NCBI RefSeq assembly: GCF_900104655.1
Contig: NZ_FNWD01000002.1
Location: forward strand, 620,001 to 684,000
Direction: 5' to 3'
Length of the DNA stretch: 64,000 nt
Source: Millionella massiliensis
GTDB lineage: Bacteria > Bacteroidota > Bacteroidia > Bacteroidales > Rikenellaceae
Both the position numbers and the translations under genes were made by a program. Positions 1-8,856 of the stretch are shown piece after piece; the stretch's first letter is position 1, and each line of letters starts with the position of its first letter. Below the pieces are notes generated by a model. The model ran no database searches. It was given only the letters and a program-made list of their open reading frames with translations, and had not been told where the DNA came from.

Positions 1-504
1 AAAGAGGCCATGAAAACCGGAACCCCCGTTGCCGACATCATGCCCAACATCGACCTCGGCGGCATGCTCCTCGGTTTCAAAGACGGTTCGATGGGTGAAA
101 TCGGCGCCCTGGCCCTGCTGATCGGCGGCATCTACCTGCTGATCCGCAAAGTCATCACCTGGCACATCCCCGTATTCGTATTGGGCAGCATCTTCGTCTT
201 CGCCTCGATTCTGTGGCTGATCGACCCCGCCCAATACATGAACCCGCTGTTCCACCTCTTCGCCGGCGGTGCCATGCTCGGCGCCATCTTCATGGCCACG
301 GACTACGTCACCTCGCCCATGAGCAAGGCCGGACAGATCATCTACGCCATCGGGATCGGCGTAATTACCATCCTGATCCGCGTATGGGGAGCCTACCCGG
401 AAGGGATCTCGTTCGCCATCCTGATTATGAACGCCACCGTTCCGCTGATTAACATGTATGTGAAACCCAGCCGTTTCGGCGGCCGCAGCCCTAAAAAGAA
501 GTAA
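1..504 (+). CDS. rnfD: Rnf complex membrane subunit RnfD (C-terminal part)
   Basis: The reading frame is open from base 1, so the 5' part lies outside the window and about 167 residues are visible. They contain hydrophobic transmembrane segments and the RnfD-type motif FMATDYVTSPMS. RnfD is an integral membrane subunit of the ferredoxin:NAD+ oxidoreductase (Rnf), which couples electron transfer to ion pumping. The stop lies 5 bp before rnfG, and rnfD-G-E-A follow in the usual order of the B-C-D-G-E-A operon. The usual flavinylated region of RnfD is upstream of the window and cannot be checked. Confidence 0.93.
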   Translation, partial: KEAMKTGTPVADIMPNIDLGGMLLGFKDGSMGEIGALALLIGGIYLLIRKVITWHIPVFVLGSIFVFASILWLIDPAQYMNPLFHLFAGGAMLGAIFMATDYVTSPMSKAGQIIYAIGIGVITILIRVWGAYPEGISFAILIMNATVPLINMYVKPSRFGGRSPKKK

Positions 505-509
505 GAGAT

Positions 510-1304
510 ATGGCCATGCAAAGCTCACTCAAAAATATGGTGATCGTGCTGGGATCCATCACCCTGGTATCCAGCGCAGCGGTCGGCGGCATCTACCTGC
601 TGACCAAAGAACCGATCGAAGCGGCACAGATCAAGAAAGTCAACGACGCCATCGCCCAGGTGATGCCCGAATTTGACAACGTTCCCTCGGAAGAGGCCAT
701 CGTCAAAGAGGCCGACGGCGAAAACGTCAACGTATATCCCGCCACCCTGAACGGAGAACCCGTAGGTTACGCCATCGAAACCTTCTCGAAAAACGGTTTC
801 GGTGGTAAAATGTCCCTGATGGTCGGCTTCCTGCCCGACGGAACCATCAAAGACATCTCGGTGATCTCGCAGAACGAAACCCCCGGTCTGGGCGATAAGA
901 TCCAGAAATCGAAATCGAACTTCGCCGTACAGTTCGAAGGCAAGAATCCCGCCACCTTCAAACTGGCCGTCAAGAAAGACGGTGGCGATGTTGACGCCAT
1001 CACCGCCTCGACCATCTCGTCGCGCGCCTTTACCGACGCCGTGCAACGTGCCTACAACATCCTGCAAGCCGTACTGAACGACACCCAGGTGGAAGCTACC
1101 TCCGGAGCAACTGCCAAAGCCGAACCCGAACCCAAAAAGGAAAAAGCACCCGTGTCGAAACCCAAGCCGCAGGAACCCGAAGAAGAAAAATTCGAGTTTG
1201 ACCCGACCGCTGTCAAAGGGGCGCTTCCCTACGATGCCAACAGCGGCGCCACTGCCTCGGCAGAAAACAGCGACTCAAGTAGCACCCAGAAAGGAGGAGA
1301 ATAA
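510..1304 (+). CDS. rnfG: Rnf complex FMN-binding subunit RnfG with long acidic tail
   Basis: 264 residues: an N-terminal membrane anchor (about 10-31), then a periplasmic FMN_bind domain. RnfG carries FMN covalently bound to a Thr by ApbE. The expected site here is D162-A-I-T-A-S-T168, which departs from the usual [S/T]GAT core. After the domain, at about residue 190, comes a low-complexity Pro/Glu/Lys tail of some 70 residues that contains two canonical-looking sites, TSGAT (T201) and D242-A-N-S-G-A-T248. rnfE starts 2 bp after the stop, so the genes are translationally coupled. An ATG two codons in (516) is an alternative start. Confidence 0.95.
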   Translation: MAMQSSLKNMVIVLGSITLVSSAAVGGIYLLTKEPIEAAQIKKVNDAIAQVMPEFDNVPSEEAIVKEADGENVNVYPATLNGEPVGYAIETFSKNGFGGKMSLMVGFLPDGTIKDISVISQNETPGLGDKIQKSKSNFAVQFEGKNPATFKLAVKKDGGDVDAITASTISSRAFTDAVQRAYNILQAVLNDTQVEATSGATAKAEPEPKKEKAPVSKPKPQEPEEEKFEFDPTAVKGALPYDANSGATASAENSDSSSTQKGGE

Positions 1305-1306
1305 CC

Positions 1307-1900
1307 ATGACAAAACTTCAACTGATAACCAAAGGGCTGATTAAAGAGAACCCGACATTCGTTCTGATGCTGGGTATGTGCCCTACGCTGGGTACCACCA
1401 CCTCGGCCATCAACGGCATGAGTATGGGTATCGCCACGATGTTTGTGCTCATCATGTCGAACATCGTGATCTCGCTGGTCAAAAACGTCATTCCGGCCAA
1501 AGTCCGCATCCCGAGCTTTATCGTCATCATCGCCTCCTTCGTGACCGTCGTGCAGCTCGTCATGCAGGCCTACGTCCCCGATCTCTACAACACCCTCGGC
1601 GTCTTCATCCCGCTGATCGTGGTGAACTGTATCATCCTCGGGCGTGCCGAAGCCTTCGCCTCGAAACACGGCCCCTTCGCCTCAATGCTCGACGGTCTCG
1701 GCATCGGACTGGGTTTCACCTGCTCGCTGACCCTGCTCGGCATCGTCCGTGAGGTTCTCGGCTCGGGTTCCATCTTCGGCTCGAAATTCCTTCCCGCCGG
1801 AGTCGACGGCATTCTGGTCTTCGTTCTCGCCCCCGGTGCTTTCATCGCGCTGGGCTACCTGCTGGTTCTGTTCAACAAATTCACCGCAAAATTGCGATAA
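1307..1900 (+). CDS. rnfE: Rnf complex membrane subunit RnfE
   Basis: 197 residues with about six hydrophobic segments, starting MTKLQLITKGLIKENPTFV and including MLGMCPTLGTTTSAING, the conserved Cys-containing intramembrane motif shared by RnfA and RnfE (and NqrD/E). It sits between rnfG (2 bp upstream) and rnfA (21 bp downstream). RnfA and RnfE pack with inverted topology and are thought to carry electrons across the membrane through a Cys-bound iron-sulfur centre. Length is normal. Confidence 0.95.
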   Translation: MTKLQLITKGLIKENPTFVLMLGMCPTLGTTTSAINGMSMGIATMFVLIMSNIVISLVKNVIPAKVRIPSFIVIIASFVTVVQLVMQAYVPDLYNTLGVFIPLIVVNCIILGRAEAFASKHGPFASMLDGLGIGLGFTCSLTLLGIVREVLGSGSIFGSKFLPAGVDGILVFVLAPGAFIALGYLLVLFNKFTAKLR

Positions 1901-1921
1901 TCCGATCTTTCTCTCTCGACT

Positions 1922-2494
1922 ATGGAATATTTCGTAATCATCATCAGTGCGATCTTCGTCAACAACGTCGTACTGGCCCAGTTCCTGGGTATATGCCCCT
2001 TCCTGGGTGTTTCCAATAAAGTGTCCACCTCGCTGGGGATGGGCGGTGCGGTGACCTTCGTGATGACCATCGCAGCACTGGTCGTTTACCCCCTCCAGTA
2101 CGGAGTGCTCGTGCCGCTCGGCATCGAGTATATGCAGACCATCGTCTTCATCCTCGTGATCGCAGCCCTCGTACAGATGGTGGAAATCGTACTCAAAAAG
2201 GTCAGCCCCGCCCTCTATCAGGCACTAGGGATCTTCCTGCCGCTGATCACCACCAACTGCGCCGTGCTCGGTATCGCCATCCTGCTCGTCCAGAAAGAGT
2301 ACAACCTGGCCGAAAGCGTCGTATTCTCCGCCGCCACCGCCATCGGCTTTACCGTCGCTCTGGTACTGTTCGCCGGCCTGCGCGAAAAACTGGAGATCAC
2401 CGATGTCCCCAAAGCCTTCAAAGGTGTACCGATTGCCCTGATCGTTGCCGGTATCCTCGCCATGGCCTTCATGGGCTTCTCCGGGCTCGTATAA
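1922..2494 (+). CDS. rnfA: Rnf complex membrane subunit RnfA
   Basis: 190 residues, strongly hydrophobic, with the RnfA motif [20 protein letters not shown] near the N-terminus (conserved Cys in GICPFLG) and a second one, [13 protein letters not shown], in the middle. It is the last gene of the rnf operon and is followed within 45 bp by a hairpin terminator. A longer reading frame on the same strand (from 2445) overlaps its 3' end, but the following fucosidase has its true start at 2589. Confidence 0.95.
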   Translation: MEYFVIIISAIFVNNVVLAQFLGICPFLGVSNKVSTSLGMGGAVTFVMTIAALVVYPLQYGVLVPLGIEYMQTIVFILVIAALVQMVEIVLKKVSPALYQALGIFLPLITTNCAVLGIAILLVQKEYNLAESVVFSAATAIGFTVALVLFAGLREKLEITDVPKAFKGVPIALIVAGILAMAFMGFSGLV

Positions 2495-2537
2495 GCCAGT
2501 ACACGGGATTCTACGAATCAGGAATATTTTGTATCTT

Positions 2538-2571
2538 AGCCAGACTTTTTTCAAGTCTGGCTATTTTTTAA
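2538..2571 (+). terminator. Terminator of the rnf operon
   Basis: A perfect 10-bp inverted repeat AGCCAGACTT/AAGTCTGGCT with a 5-nt loop is followed by ATTTTTTTA. It lies 44 bp after the rnfA stop. A -7-like octamer, TATCTTAG (2532-2539), overlaps the left arm, so the same hairpin could also form the very 5' end of the fucosidase mRNA. Confidence 0.85.
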
Positions 2572-2588
2572 CCCCAACCCTACTTTTT

Positions 2589-4376
2589 ATGAACTCTTTA
2601 CTCAAAACCGGTATCGCCCTGCTGGCCCTCGGACAGTGTGCCTTGCCCGTCTGCGCCCAACAACGCATGGACCAGATGTGGGGCGAACAACAAGCCAAAC
2701 AAACCGACACGACTACCCAACGGGGCCACCGCTTCGAATGGGGCAACTATGCCATGTTCATCCACTGGGGCCTCTTCTCCCACCTGGCCAACAAATGGCA
2801 CGGCAGAACCTACTACGGCATCGGTGAGTGGATGATCGACGTGAACATGGCCAACGCCAACCGCGACGAATATAAAGCCACCGCCCGCGAATTCAACCCG
2901 AGCGAATTCGACGCCCTGAAAATCGCCCAACTCGCCAAGGATGCCGGCATGAAGTACATTATCGTGACCAGCAAGCACCACGACGGATTCGCCATGTTCC
3001 ACTCGGCATGCGATCGGTTCAACATTGTCGATGCCACCCCCTTCGGTCGCGACCCGATGCGCGAACTGGCCGATGCGTGCAAACAGGTCGGAATCGGTTT
3101 CGGTTTCTACTACTCGCACAACCAGGACTGGACCACTCCGGGAGCCGCCGGCGCCCCGTGTGTCGATTATGAAGGCAACCCCAAAACCTTCGACGACTAT
3201 TTCAAGACCAAATGCCTCCCGCAGGTCGAAGAACTAACCAAAAACTACGGCGATATCGAGCTCATCTGGTTCGACACCCCGGGCGGTATCCCGCAGCAAT
3301 ACGCCGAGCAACTGGTCGACGTGGTTCACAAGAACCAACCCAAAGCCCTCGTATCGGGGCGAGTAGGCTACAACCTGGGCGACTACCAGACGCTGGGTGA
3401 TATGGAGGTGCCGCTGGAGAATATCGACGGTCTGTGGGAAAGTGTCGATGTGACCAACGACGTATGGGGCTACGCCTGGTATGATCAAAATTGGAAAAGC
3501 CCGACGCAAATTCTGCAGAACCTGATCTCGACCGTCGCACGCGGTGGCACCTATATGCTCAACGTGGGGCCCGACCAGCTGGGCAACGTCCCCGAATACG
3601 CCCAACGTGCCCTCCGTTCGGCCGGGAAATGGATCGCCCGCTATCCGCAGGTTATTTACGGAGCTCAAGCCTCGCCGTGGCGCCACGCACTACCCTGGGG
3701 CGATGTTGTGCGACAGGGCAACAAACTTTACCTGACTGTCTACGAATGGCCCAAAACCGGGAAACTCTACCTGCCGGGACTGCTCACAGAACTTCGCTCG
3801 GCTGCACTGCTCACGGAACAGAAAGCACGCAAACTGTCATTCAGCCGCACCGATGACGGATGGACGGTCCTTGAACTTCCGTGCGGACAACCGGATCCGA
3901 TGATCTCGGTTATCGAACTGACCTGCGCCGACGAGGATATCCAGGTAGACAACACCATCGCGCTGGATCCCGAAATTGGTACCAACGAGTTGTCGGTTCA
4001 CTTTGCTAAGGCCGATGGAGCCTCCATTTCGAAAGAGAGCTGGATGGAGAAATTCGGCGAATGGAAACACGCTGCCCGCACGAACGACCTGTACAAAGGG
4101 GGTAAGGTTACCTGGGAGGTCATGGTGAAGGAACCGGGGACATACCATGTGGAACTGAAGGTCAAAGGGAGTGGCCGACAAGTTTGGGAAATCGAAACCG
4201 ACGAGGGGGTACTGCTGCACAACCAGCAGGGTTCTTCTTCGATTTACACATTCCGCCCGATGGGATGGCTCCGTTTCGACAACCCCGGGAAACACACCCT
4301 GACGGTTCGGTTGACCGATGGTGATCGGCAAAACGCCAGCCTCAGTGCCATTTCGCTCAAACCGGTGCTGTTCTAA
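2589..4376 (+). CDS. Alpha-L-fucosidase, GH29 family, secreted
   Basis: 595 residues from the ATG at 2589, chosen because it begins with a signal peptide (LLKTGIALLALGQCALPVCAQ); upstream ATGs lie in rnfA or in the terminator. GH29 enzymes remove terminal alpha-L-fucose from glycans with retention. Visible family landmarks are FIHWGLFSHLANKWHGR, SKHHDGFAMF and the nucleophile region ELIWFDTPGG with D229. The catalytic barrel covers roughly residues 40-380. The C-terminal 200 residues look like beta-sandwich accessory domains. It is probably exported to the periplasm or surface to act on host mucin or other fucosylated glycans. No SusC/SusD pair lies nearby. Confidence 0.9.
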   Translation: MNSLLKTGIALLALGQCALPVCAQQRMDQMWGEQQAKQTDTTTQRGHRFEWGNYAMFIHWGLFSHLANKWHGRTYYGIGEWMIDVNMANANRDEYKATAREFNPSEFDALKIAQLAKDAGMKYIIVTSKHHDGFAMFHSACDRFNIVDATPFGRDPMRELADACKQVGIGFGFYYSHNQDWTTPGAAGAPCVDYEGNPKTFDDYFKTKCLPQVEELTKNYGDIELIWFDTPGGIPQQYAEQLVDVVHKNQPKALVSGRVGYNLGDYQTLGDMEVPLENIDGLWESVDVTNDVWGYAWYDQNWKSPTQILQNLISTVARGGTYMLNVGPDQLGNVPEYAQRALRSAGKWIARYPQVIYGAQASPWRHALPWGDVVRQGNKLYLTVYEWPKTGKLYLPGLLTELRSAALLTEQKARKLSFSRTDDGWTVLELPCGQPDPMISVIELTCADEDIQVDNTIALDPEIGTNELSVHFAKADGASISKESWMEKFGEWKHAARTNDLYKGGKVTWEVMVKEPGTYHVELKVKGSGRQVWEIETDEGVLLHNQQGSSSIYTFRPMGWLRFDNPGKHTLTVRLTDGDRQNASLSAISLKPVLF

Positions 4377-4508
4377 CACCGATCGCAAATCGCTTTCCGC
4401 AGTTTCAACAGCACTGACGATATAACGGAGTTCTTCTCTGTAAAGAACCACCTTCTATGGGCACCCAGCGTGCTAACGTTGCAATTCCCAATTATATTCG
4501 TATCTTAC

Positions 4509-4550
4509 ACCGGATTTTCGCATGAGGCGTGAATCCGGTATTTTATTTTG
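4509..4550 (+). terminator. Terminator after the fucosidase gene
   Basis: Inverted repeat ACCGGATT...AATCCGGT with extra pairing in the loop (TTCGC/GCGTG), then ATTTTATTTT. It is 133 bp after the stop. As at 2532, a -7-like TATCTTAC (4501-4508) directly precedes the hairpin. Confidence 0.75.
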
Positions 4551-4578
4551 ACTCACAAGCCCATTATACACTAAATAC

Positions 4579-5058
4579 ATGGATCTGTTTCTGCTGATTC
4601 TCGCTTTCGTTACGCTGGTGATCGCCATGGTCGGCTCGATCGTACCGGCCCTGCCGGGCGTACCGTTGGCCTACCTGAGCCTGTGGCTGGGGCGGTGGAG
4701 CGAATATACGCCTTTCAGCAATACTTACATGTGGATCATGGCCGGTGTAACGGTAGTGGTATTTCTGGCCGATTATTTCCTGCCCCCTATGATTCTCAAA
4801 CGTTTCGGCGGAAGCAAGGCCGGAAGTTGGGGATCGGTCATCGGGATGTTTGTCGGCATTATCTTTACACCGATCGGGATGATTCTCGGCATGTTGCTCG
4901 GCGCCTTTCTCGGCGAAGTGCTCTATGCCAAAAAATCCGGAACGGATGCTTTGGTCGCGACCATCGGCAGTTTTATCGGTTTTTTGGTCGGTACAGGGCT
5001 GAAGTTAGGGCTTTGCTTCTATGTGCTGTATGAATTGATCTTAGCACTGATAGATTGA
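4579..5058 (+). CDS. DUF456 family membrane protein
   Basis: 159 residues with about four hydrophobic segments, matching the DUF456 pattern: IVPALPGVPLAYLSLW near the N-terminus, then DYFLPPMILKRFGGSKAGSWGS and glycine-rich membrane segments (GMFVGIIFTPIGMILG, LLGAFLGEVL). The function of the family is unknown. It is a monocistronic gene preceded by the fucosidase terminator; the first structure downstream that could end its transcript is the hairpin repeat unit starting at 5186. Confidence 0.88.
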   Translation: MDLFLLILAFVTLVIAMVGSIVPALPGVPLAYLSLWLGRWSEYTPFSNTYMWIMAGVTVVVFLADYFLPPMILKRFGGSKAGSWGSVIGMFVGIIFTPIGMILGMLLGAFLGEVLYAKKSGTDALVATIGSFIGFLVGTGLKLGLCFYVLYELILALID

Positions 5059-5185
5059 CAAGTCGGTGTTTATCACTTTTTCAGTGGCGCTCCCAGCACA
5101 TTGCCTTTCCCTCTGAAGGATTCTTATATCATGGTTACGACGTAAAAATATTTGCCCTACCAGTCGCCGCAGTCAACAAATCATC

Positions 5186-5407
5186 GCTCCGCCGCGAGCA
5201 CGCGGACGCCGCCCGCGCAGGGCAGTCGATGAACCGTTTTATCTGAAAATAAAGCCTGCTCAATGAGAAGAACGATTCGCCGTTGTGCGAATCATTCGTT
5301 TCTGTTTTTTTCGCTTTCGCGGGCTTTTTGAGTATAGTATTGCGTACAGTACAGAACTGCCCTCACGCCGGGCGGGCGGTGGCTTCGGCCACCCCGTCAG
5401 AGGGGTA
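5186..5407 (+). repeat. Hairpin repeat unit 1 (full)
   Basis: First of two head-to-tail units filling most of the 692-bp gap between the convergent DUF456 and phosphate-transporter genes. All modules are present: CCGCG-AGCA-CGCGG hairpin, CCGCCCG/CGGGCGG and GGGCAG/CTGCCC long-range stems, AAAGCCTGC/GCGGGCTTT, a central hairpin, the GTGGC-TTCG-GCCAC hairpin and CCCC-GTCAGA-GGGG. The AT-rich linker 5408-5508 separates it from unit 2. Confidence 0.9.
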
Positions 5408-5508
5408 TTGCCTCGAATAATTGCCTTAACAAAGTTTATGTAGTACGGCTGTTAGAGGCTTGGCCTGATTTCTGGGTTTGACAACTCTTAGAGGAACTAC
5501 CAATCATC

Positions 5509-5600
5509 GCTCCGCCGCGAGCACGCGGACGCCGCCCGCGCAGGGCAGTCGATGAACGATTTATCTGCGAATACAGCCTGCTCAAAAAGAAACAAACGAT
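5509..5600 (+). repeat. Hairpin repeat unit 2 (5' half)
   Basis: Begins exactly 323 bp after unit 1 and matches its 5' GC arm and the ascending strand of the central stem, then loses homology at about 5600. The descending half is absent, so the long-range stem cannot form. Confidence 0.85.
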
Positions 5601-5681
5601 CCACTTAACACGCTCTCATGTAGGTACTCTCAGACATTTACTACATTAAAACAGTACGAGTTACCTTGGTACTTAAAATAA

Positions 5682-5728
5682 CCAAAGAGCGAGGCTAAAC
5701 TTTTATGAAGTTTAGCCTCGCTCTTTGG
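5682..5728 (-). terminator. Terminator of the phosphate transporter gene
   Basis: A perfect 21-bp inverted repeat with a 5-nt loop (arms 5682-5702 and 5708-5728, containing GAGCGAGGCTAAAC). Read on the minus strand it lies 22 bp after the transporter stop and is followed by TTATTTTAAG. Confidence 0.88.
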
Positions 5729-5750
5729 GGAAGAATATAACCGATCGTGG

Positions 5751-8006
5751 TTACATGTTCTGTACGGAATCGGGATCAGAAATAAAGTGTTTCTGAGCTT
5801 TCAGCAAGTTGCGCGACTGAAGAACCATCGTCTTGGTCTCGTTGATAATCTCCAGGTACAACATACTGCTGCGAGAACTCGATGCGTTGTCGCGAACACG
5901 GTAAATCTGATTCTTGATCGCATGGGCAAGGGTTTCGAACAACTGGTCACGATGCATCAACGTTTCGTCCAGTTTGCTGAAATCCTTGGTTTGCAGCATG
6001 CGGATAATCTCGTCATAGATGGCCGATACGCGTTGGTTGATCTCCTGGAGGTCGGCCAACTGAGCGGGACTCAGCCCCTCGTGGTTGTTATCGATGTGCT
6101 CGAAGCTGGGACGAGTTATGTGAACCAACGCTTTGGCTACTTCATTCACATAGTCAGCCACCTGAACGTAATAGTGTCCGGTGTCGATATTGTTCGCTTC
6201 CAGTTTACGGAGAATCGGCAACAGGCGGTACTTACGTTCGTGCGCCTCCTGATACATCCGTTCGGCGGCTCGCATGGTGTCTTTCAGTTTGCGACGGTCT
6301 TCGTTAGCCAGGCCTTCGAGGGTGTCGCTGTAGAGTTTAGTCATGGTCTGCATGGCGTTGCAGATCTCCTGAGTCGATTCGTCGATGATGTTGACTTCTT
6401 TATCATCGGCTTTGTAGTAGGCCTGACGTGCAGCTTCTTTCTTCTGACGACGCGAGAAGAGGACTTTGCTCTGGAAGAGGATGAAAGCGCAGACGGCTGC
6501 CAGTACGAAGATGGCGATGTTACCACCATACATCAGGATCAACCCAACGACAAAGGCTACGGTAAACGCCACGGCTGCAGTGAGGAACCAGCCTGAGATG
6601 ACGGTCAGCACGCCAGTGATACGGTATACGGCGCTTTCACGTCCCCAAGCGCGGTCGGCCAGCGACGACCCCATGGCTACCATGAAGGTGACGTAGGTAG
6701 TCGAAAGCGGCAGGCGCAGCGAGGTGGCCGAAGCGATGAGGATCGAGGCTACCGAAAGATTGACTGTTGCGCGGATCAGGTCAAACGGAGCTTTGTCTTC
6801 GGTTTCGGAGACGGCCATCGGTTCAAAACGACGTTCGATGAAGCGTTGCGCCCGTTCGGGAACGTATTTGGCGAATTTCTTGTTGAAGTTGACGGCGCCA
6901 CGGACGATGGCACGGGAGAGTGAAGTCGAGCCGAAACGTTCCACGCCGTCATCCTGACGGGCGAGGTTAATTTCGGTATCGGAAACCGAACGGGCTTTTT
7001 TCGAGAGCCAGATGGTCACCACCATCACCAAACCACCGATGAACAGGATCAGCGGGTTGGCGGGAACTGCACCAGCCAGGCCCGACATTTTGAGTGTGGA
7101 GACATCGACACCGGATGCTGCGGCTGCCGAAGCGATATTATAAGAGTCGAAACCGGCCACAAATACGCCGATGAAGTTTACCAGGTCGTTACCTGCGAAG
7201 GCCAGTGCCAAAGAAAGGGTCCCGGCCAGCACGGTCAGACGCAGGATATTCAACTTCAACAGATACTGGATCAGCGCCATCAGGATGGTCCATCCGACGA
7301 AGCAGTAGATCAGCAACTGGAAGGTATGGGCATTCATCCACTCCATGGCCGCATGAGGCATGATGGAGGTATCTTTCAGCCCTTTGAAAATGGCGAAATA
7401 AGAGATCGCAGTCAGAGCGATACCGCACCACAGCGGACCGATGTAGCGGAACGACCGCTGGTAGTGGAACGAGAAGATCACACGGGTGATATACATCACC
7501 ACGGTTCCGGTGATAAAGGCGATGATGACGGATGTCAAGATCCCGGATATGATCCCCAAAGCCTTTCCGGAGTTAATGTAGATGGGAAGCTCGGCCATAC
7601 TGCCCCCTGCGTTCCAGATTTTGACCAGTGCCACGGCTACGGCCGAACCCAGCAGTTCGAAGACGAGCGACACGGTGGTGGAGGTGGGCAGTCCGAAGGT
7701 GTTGAACATATCCAGCAGGATCACGTCGGTAAACATGACCGCCAGAAAGATCATCATCATCTCCGGAAAGTAGAAGTTTTCCGGATAAAAAACTCCCCGG
7801 CGTGCCACTTCCATCATACCGCTGGAAAAAATGGAGCCGAGGAGAATACCTGCCGATGCTACAAGAAGAATAACGTACCGCGGAGCGGCTTTGGAGCCGA
7901 GTGCGGAATTCAGGAAGTTGACTGCGTCGTTCGAGACCCCTACGATCAGGTCGGAAACGGCGAGCGCCATCAATATGACGACGACTACCAGGTAGATATT
8001 ATCCAT
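5751..8006 (-). CDS. Inorganic phosphate transporter, PiT family, with PhoU-like C-terminal domain
   Basis: 751 residues. The N- and C-terminal PiT repeats show the signature in GVSNDAVNFLNSALGSKAAP (about 23-42) and AGNDLVNF (271-278). Ten or more hydrophobic segments extend to about residue 520. The last 210 residues are hydrophilic, helical and rich in charged residues, resembling a fused PhoU domain. PiT carriers import phosphate with a cation. The fusion is common in Bacteroidetes and probably gates or regulates transport. It stands alone, with its own terminator; a weak promoter, TACTTTCG, lies at 8068-8075 on the minus strand. Confidence 0.92.
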   Translation of the reverse strand: MDNIYLVVVVILMALAVSDLIVGVSNDAVNFLNSALGSKAAPRYVILLVASAGILLGSIFSSGMMEVARRGVFYPENFYFPEMMMIFLAVMFTDVILLDMFNTFGLPTSTTVSLVFELLGSAVAVALVKIWNAGGSMAELPIYINSGKALGIISGILTSVIIAFITGTVVMYITRVIFSFHYQRSFRYIGPLWCGIALTAISYFAIFKGLKDTSIMPHAAMEWMNAHTFQLLIYCFVGWTILMALIQYLLKLNILRLTVLAGTLSLALAFAGNDLVNFIGVFVAGFDSYNIASAAAASGVDVSTLKMSGLAGAVPANPLILFIGGLVMVVTIWLSKKARSVSDTEINLARQDDGVERFGSTSLSRAIVRGAVNFNKKFAKYVPERAQRFIERRFEPMAVSETEDKAPFDLIRATVNLSVASILIASATSLRLPLSTTYVTFMVAMGSSLADRAWGRESAVYRITGVLTVISGWFLTAAVAFTVAFVVGLILMYGGNIAIFVLAAVCAFILFQSKVLFSRRQKKEAARQAYYKADDKEVNIIDESTQEICNAMQTMTKLYSDTLEGLANEDRRKLKDTMRAAERMYQEAHERKYRLLPILRKLEANNIDTGHYYVQVADYVNEVAKALVHITRPSFEHIDNNHEGLSPAQLADLQEINQRVSAIYDEIIRMLQTKDFSKLDETLMHRDQLFETLAHAIKNQIYRVRDNASSSRSSMLYLEIINETKTMVLQSRNLLKAQKHFISDPDSVQNM

Positions 8007-8133
8007 ATGGTGGAGGTTAAGATTTCTCTGTACTCAGCGCCCGGTCCGTTGGGCGCAAAATCTCAGGCGAAAGTACCTAATTAATCTTAAATTAACAATT
8101 ATCGTGCGCTGCTACCGGTACTTTCGAGACACG

Positions 8134-8724
8134 TTAAAGTTGGGTAAGAGCCTGACGAATAATCGATTCCGCGCTGAGTGACGGATTTTCGCGACAGATC
8201 GATTTAACAATTTTTTCACATGCCGATTTCGGGTAACCGAGGATGGTCAGGGCCGAGATGGCCTCTTCGATGTTTTCGGTGACTTCGGCGAAGATACCCG
8301 GTGCGGCGTCGGATACGGCGGCGACGTTCAGCACTTTGTTCTTCAGATCAACAATGGCGCGTTCGGCGGTTTTCGCTCCGATACCCTTGATGCTTTTGAG
8401 GGCGGCTATGTTTCCGGTTGCAATAATCTGAACCATCTCGTCGACGCTGTACGACGAGAGCATGATCCGGGCCGTATTGGCTCCAATCCCCGACACAGTC
8501 AGCAGCAGGCGGAACAGCTCACGCTCTTTGGGTTGCGAAAATCCGAAGAAGAGTTGGGCGTCTTCGCGGATGATGTGATGGATATAGAGAGTCGCTTCGG
8601 TACTGTTGTTCAGTGCCGTATAGGTCTGAAGCGAGATCTGAAGCAGATAGCCGATCCCGCCGTTTTCGATCACGACGTAGGTTGGGGTCAGTTCTATGAT
8701 TTTCCCTTTGATGTATTCGTACAT
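8134..8724 (-). CDS. ruvA: Holliday junction branch-migration protein RuvA
   Basis: 196 residues, the standard length. The N-terminal OB fold begins MYEYIKGKIIELTPTYVVIENGGIGYLLQIS. Two helix-hairpin-helix motifs follow (LLLTVSGIGANTARIML, LKSIKGIGAKTAERAIVDLKNK), then the flexible linker and domain III (EEAISALTILGYPKSACEKIV), which contacts RuvB. RuvA tetramers bind four-way junctions and guide RuvB. There is no ruvB or ruvC in the window. A TACCTTTG promoter element lies 26 nt upstream. Confidence 0.97.
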   Translation of the reverse strand: MYEYIKGKIIELTPTYVVIENGGIGYLLQISLQTYTALNNSTEATLYIHHIIREDAQLFFGFSQPKERELFRLLLTVSGIGANTARIMLSSYSVDEMVQIIATGNIAALKSIKGIGAKTAERAIVDLKNKVLNVAAVSDAAPGIFAEVTENIEEAISALTILGYPKSACEKIVKSICRENPSLSAESIIRQALTQL

Positions 8725-8749
8725 GGCACGCGGATATGATAACCGAATG

Positions 8750-8757
8750 CAAAGGTA
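8750..8757 (-). promoter_or_regulatory. -7 promoter element of ruvA
   Basis: CAAAGGTA on the plus strand reads TACCTTTG toward ruvA and matches the Bacteroidetes TAnnTTTG box, 26 nt before the ruvA start. No clear TTTG -33 box was found at the expected distance. Confidence 0.6.
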
Positions 8758-8856
8758 AATTTTTCCGGCCTGATTTTGGGGAGCAGGGTGTTGGAACGAA
8801 TATTTTTCCCATATTTGTATCCTAAAACTGGAAACTCAACAATTTTTAACGGAAAT

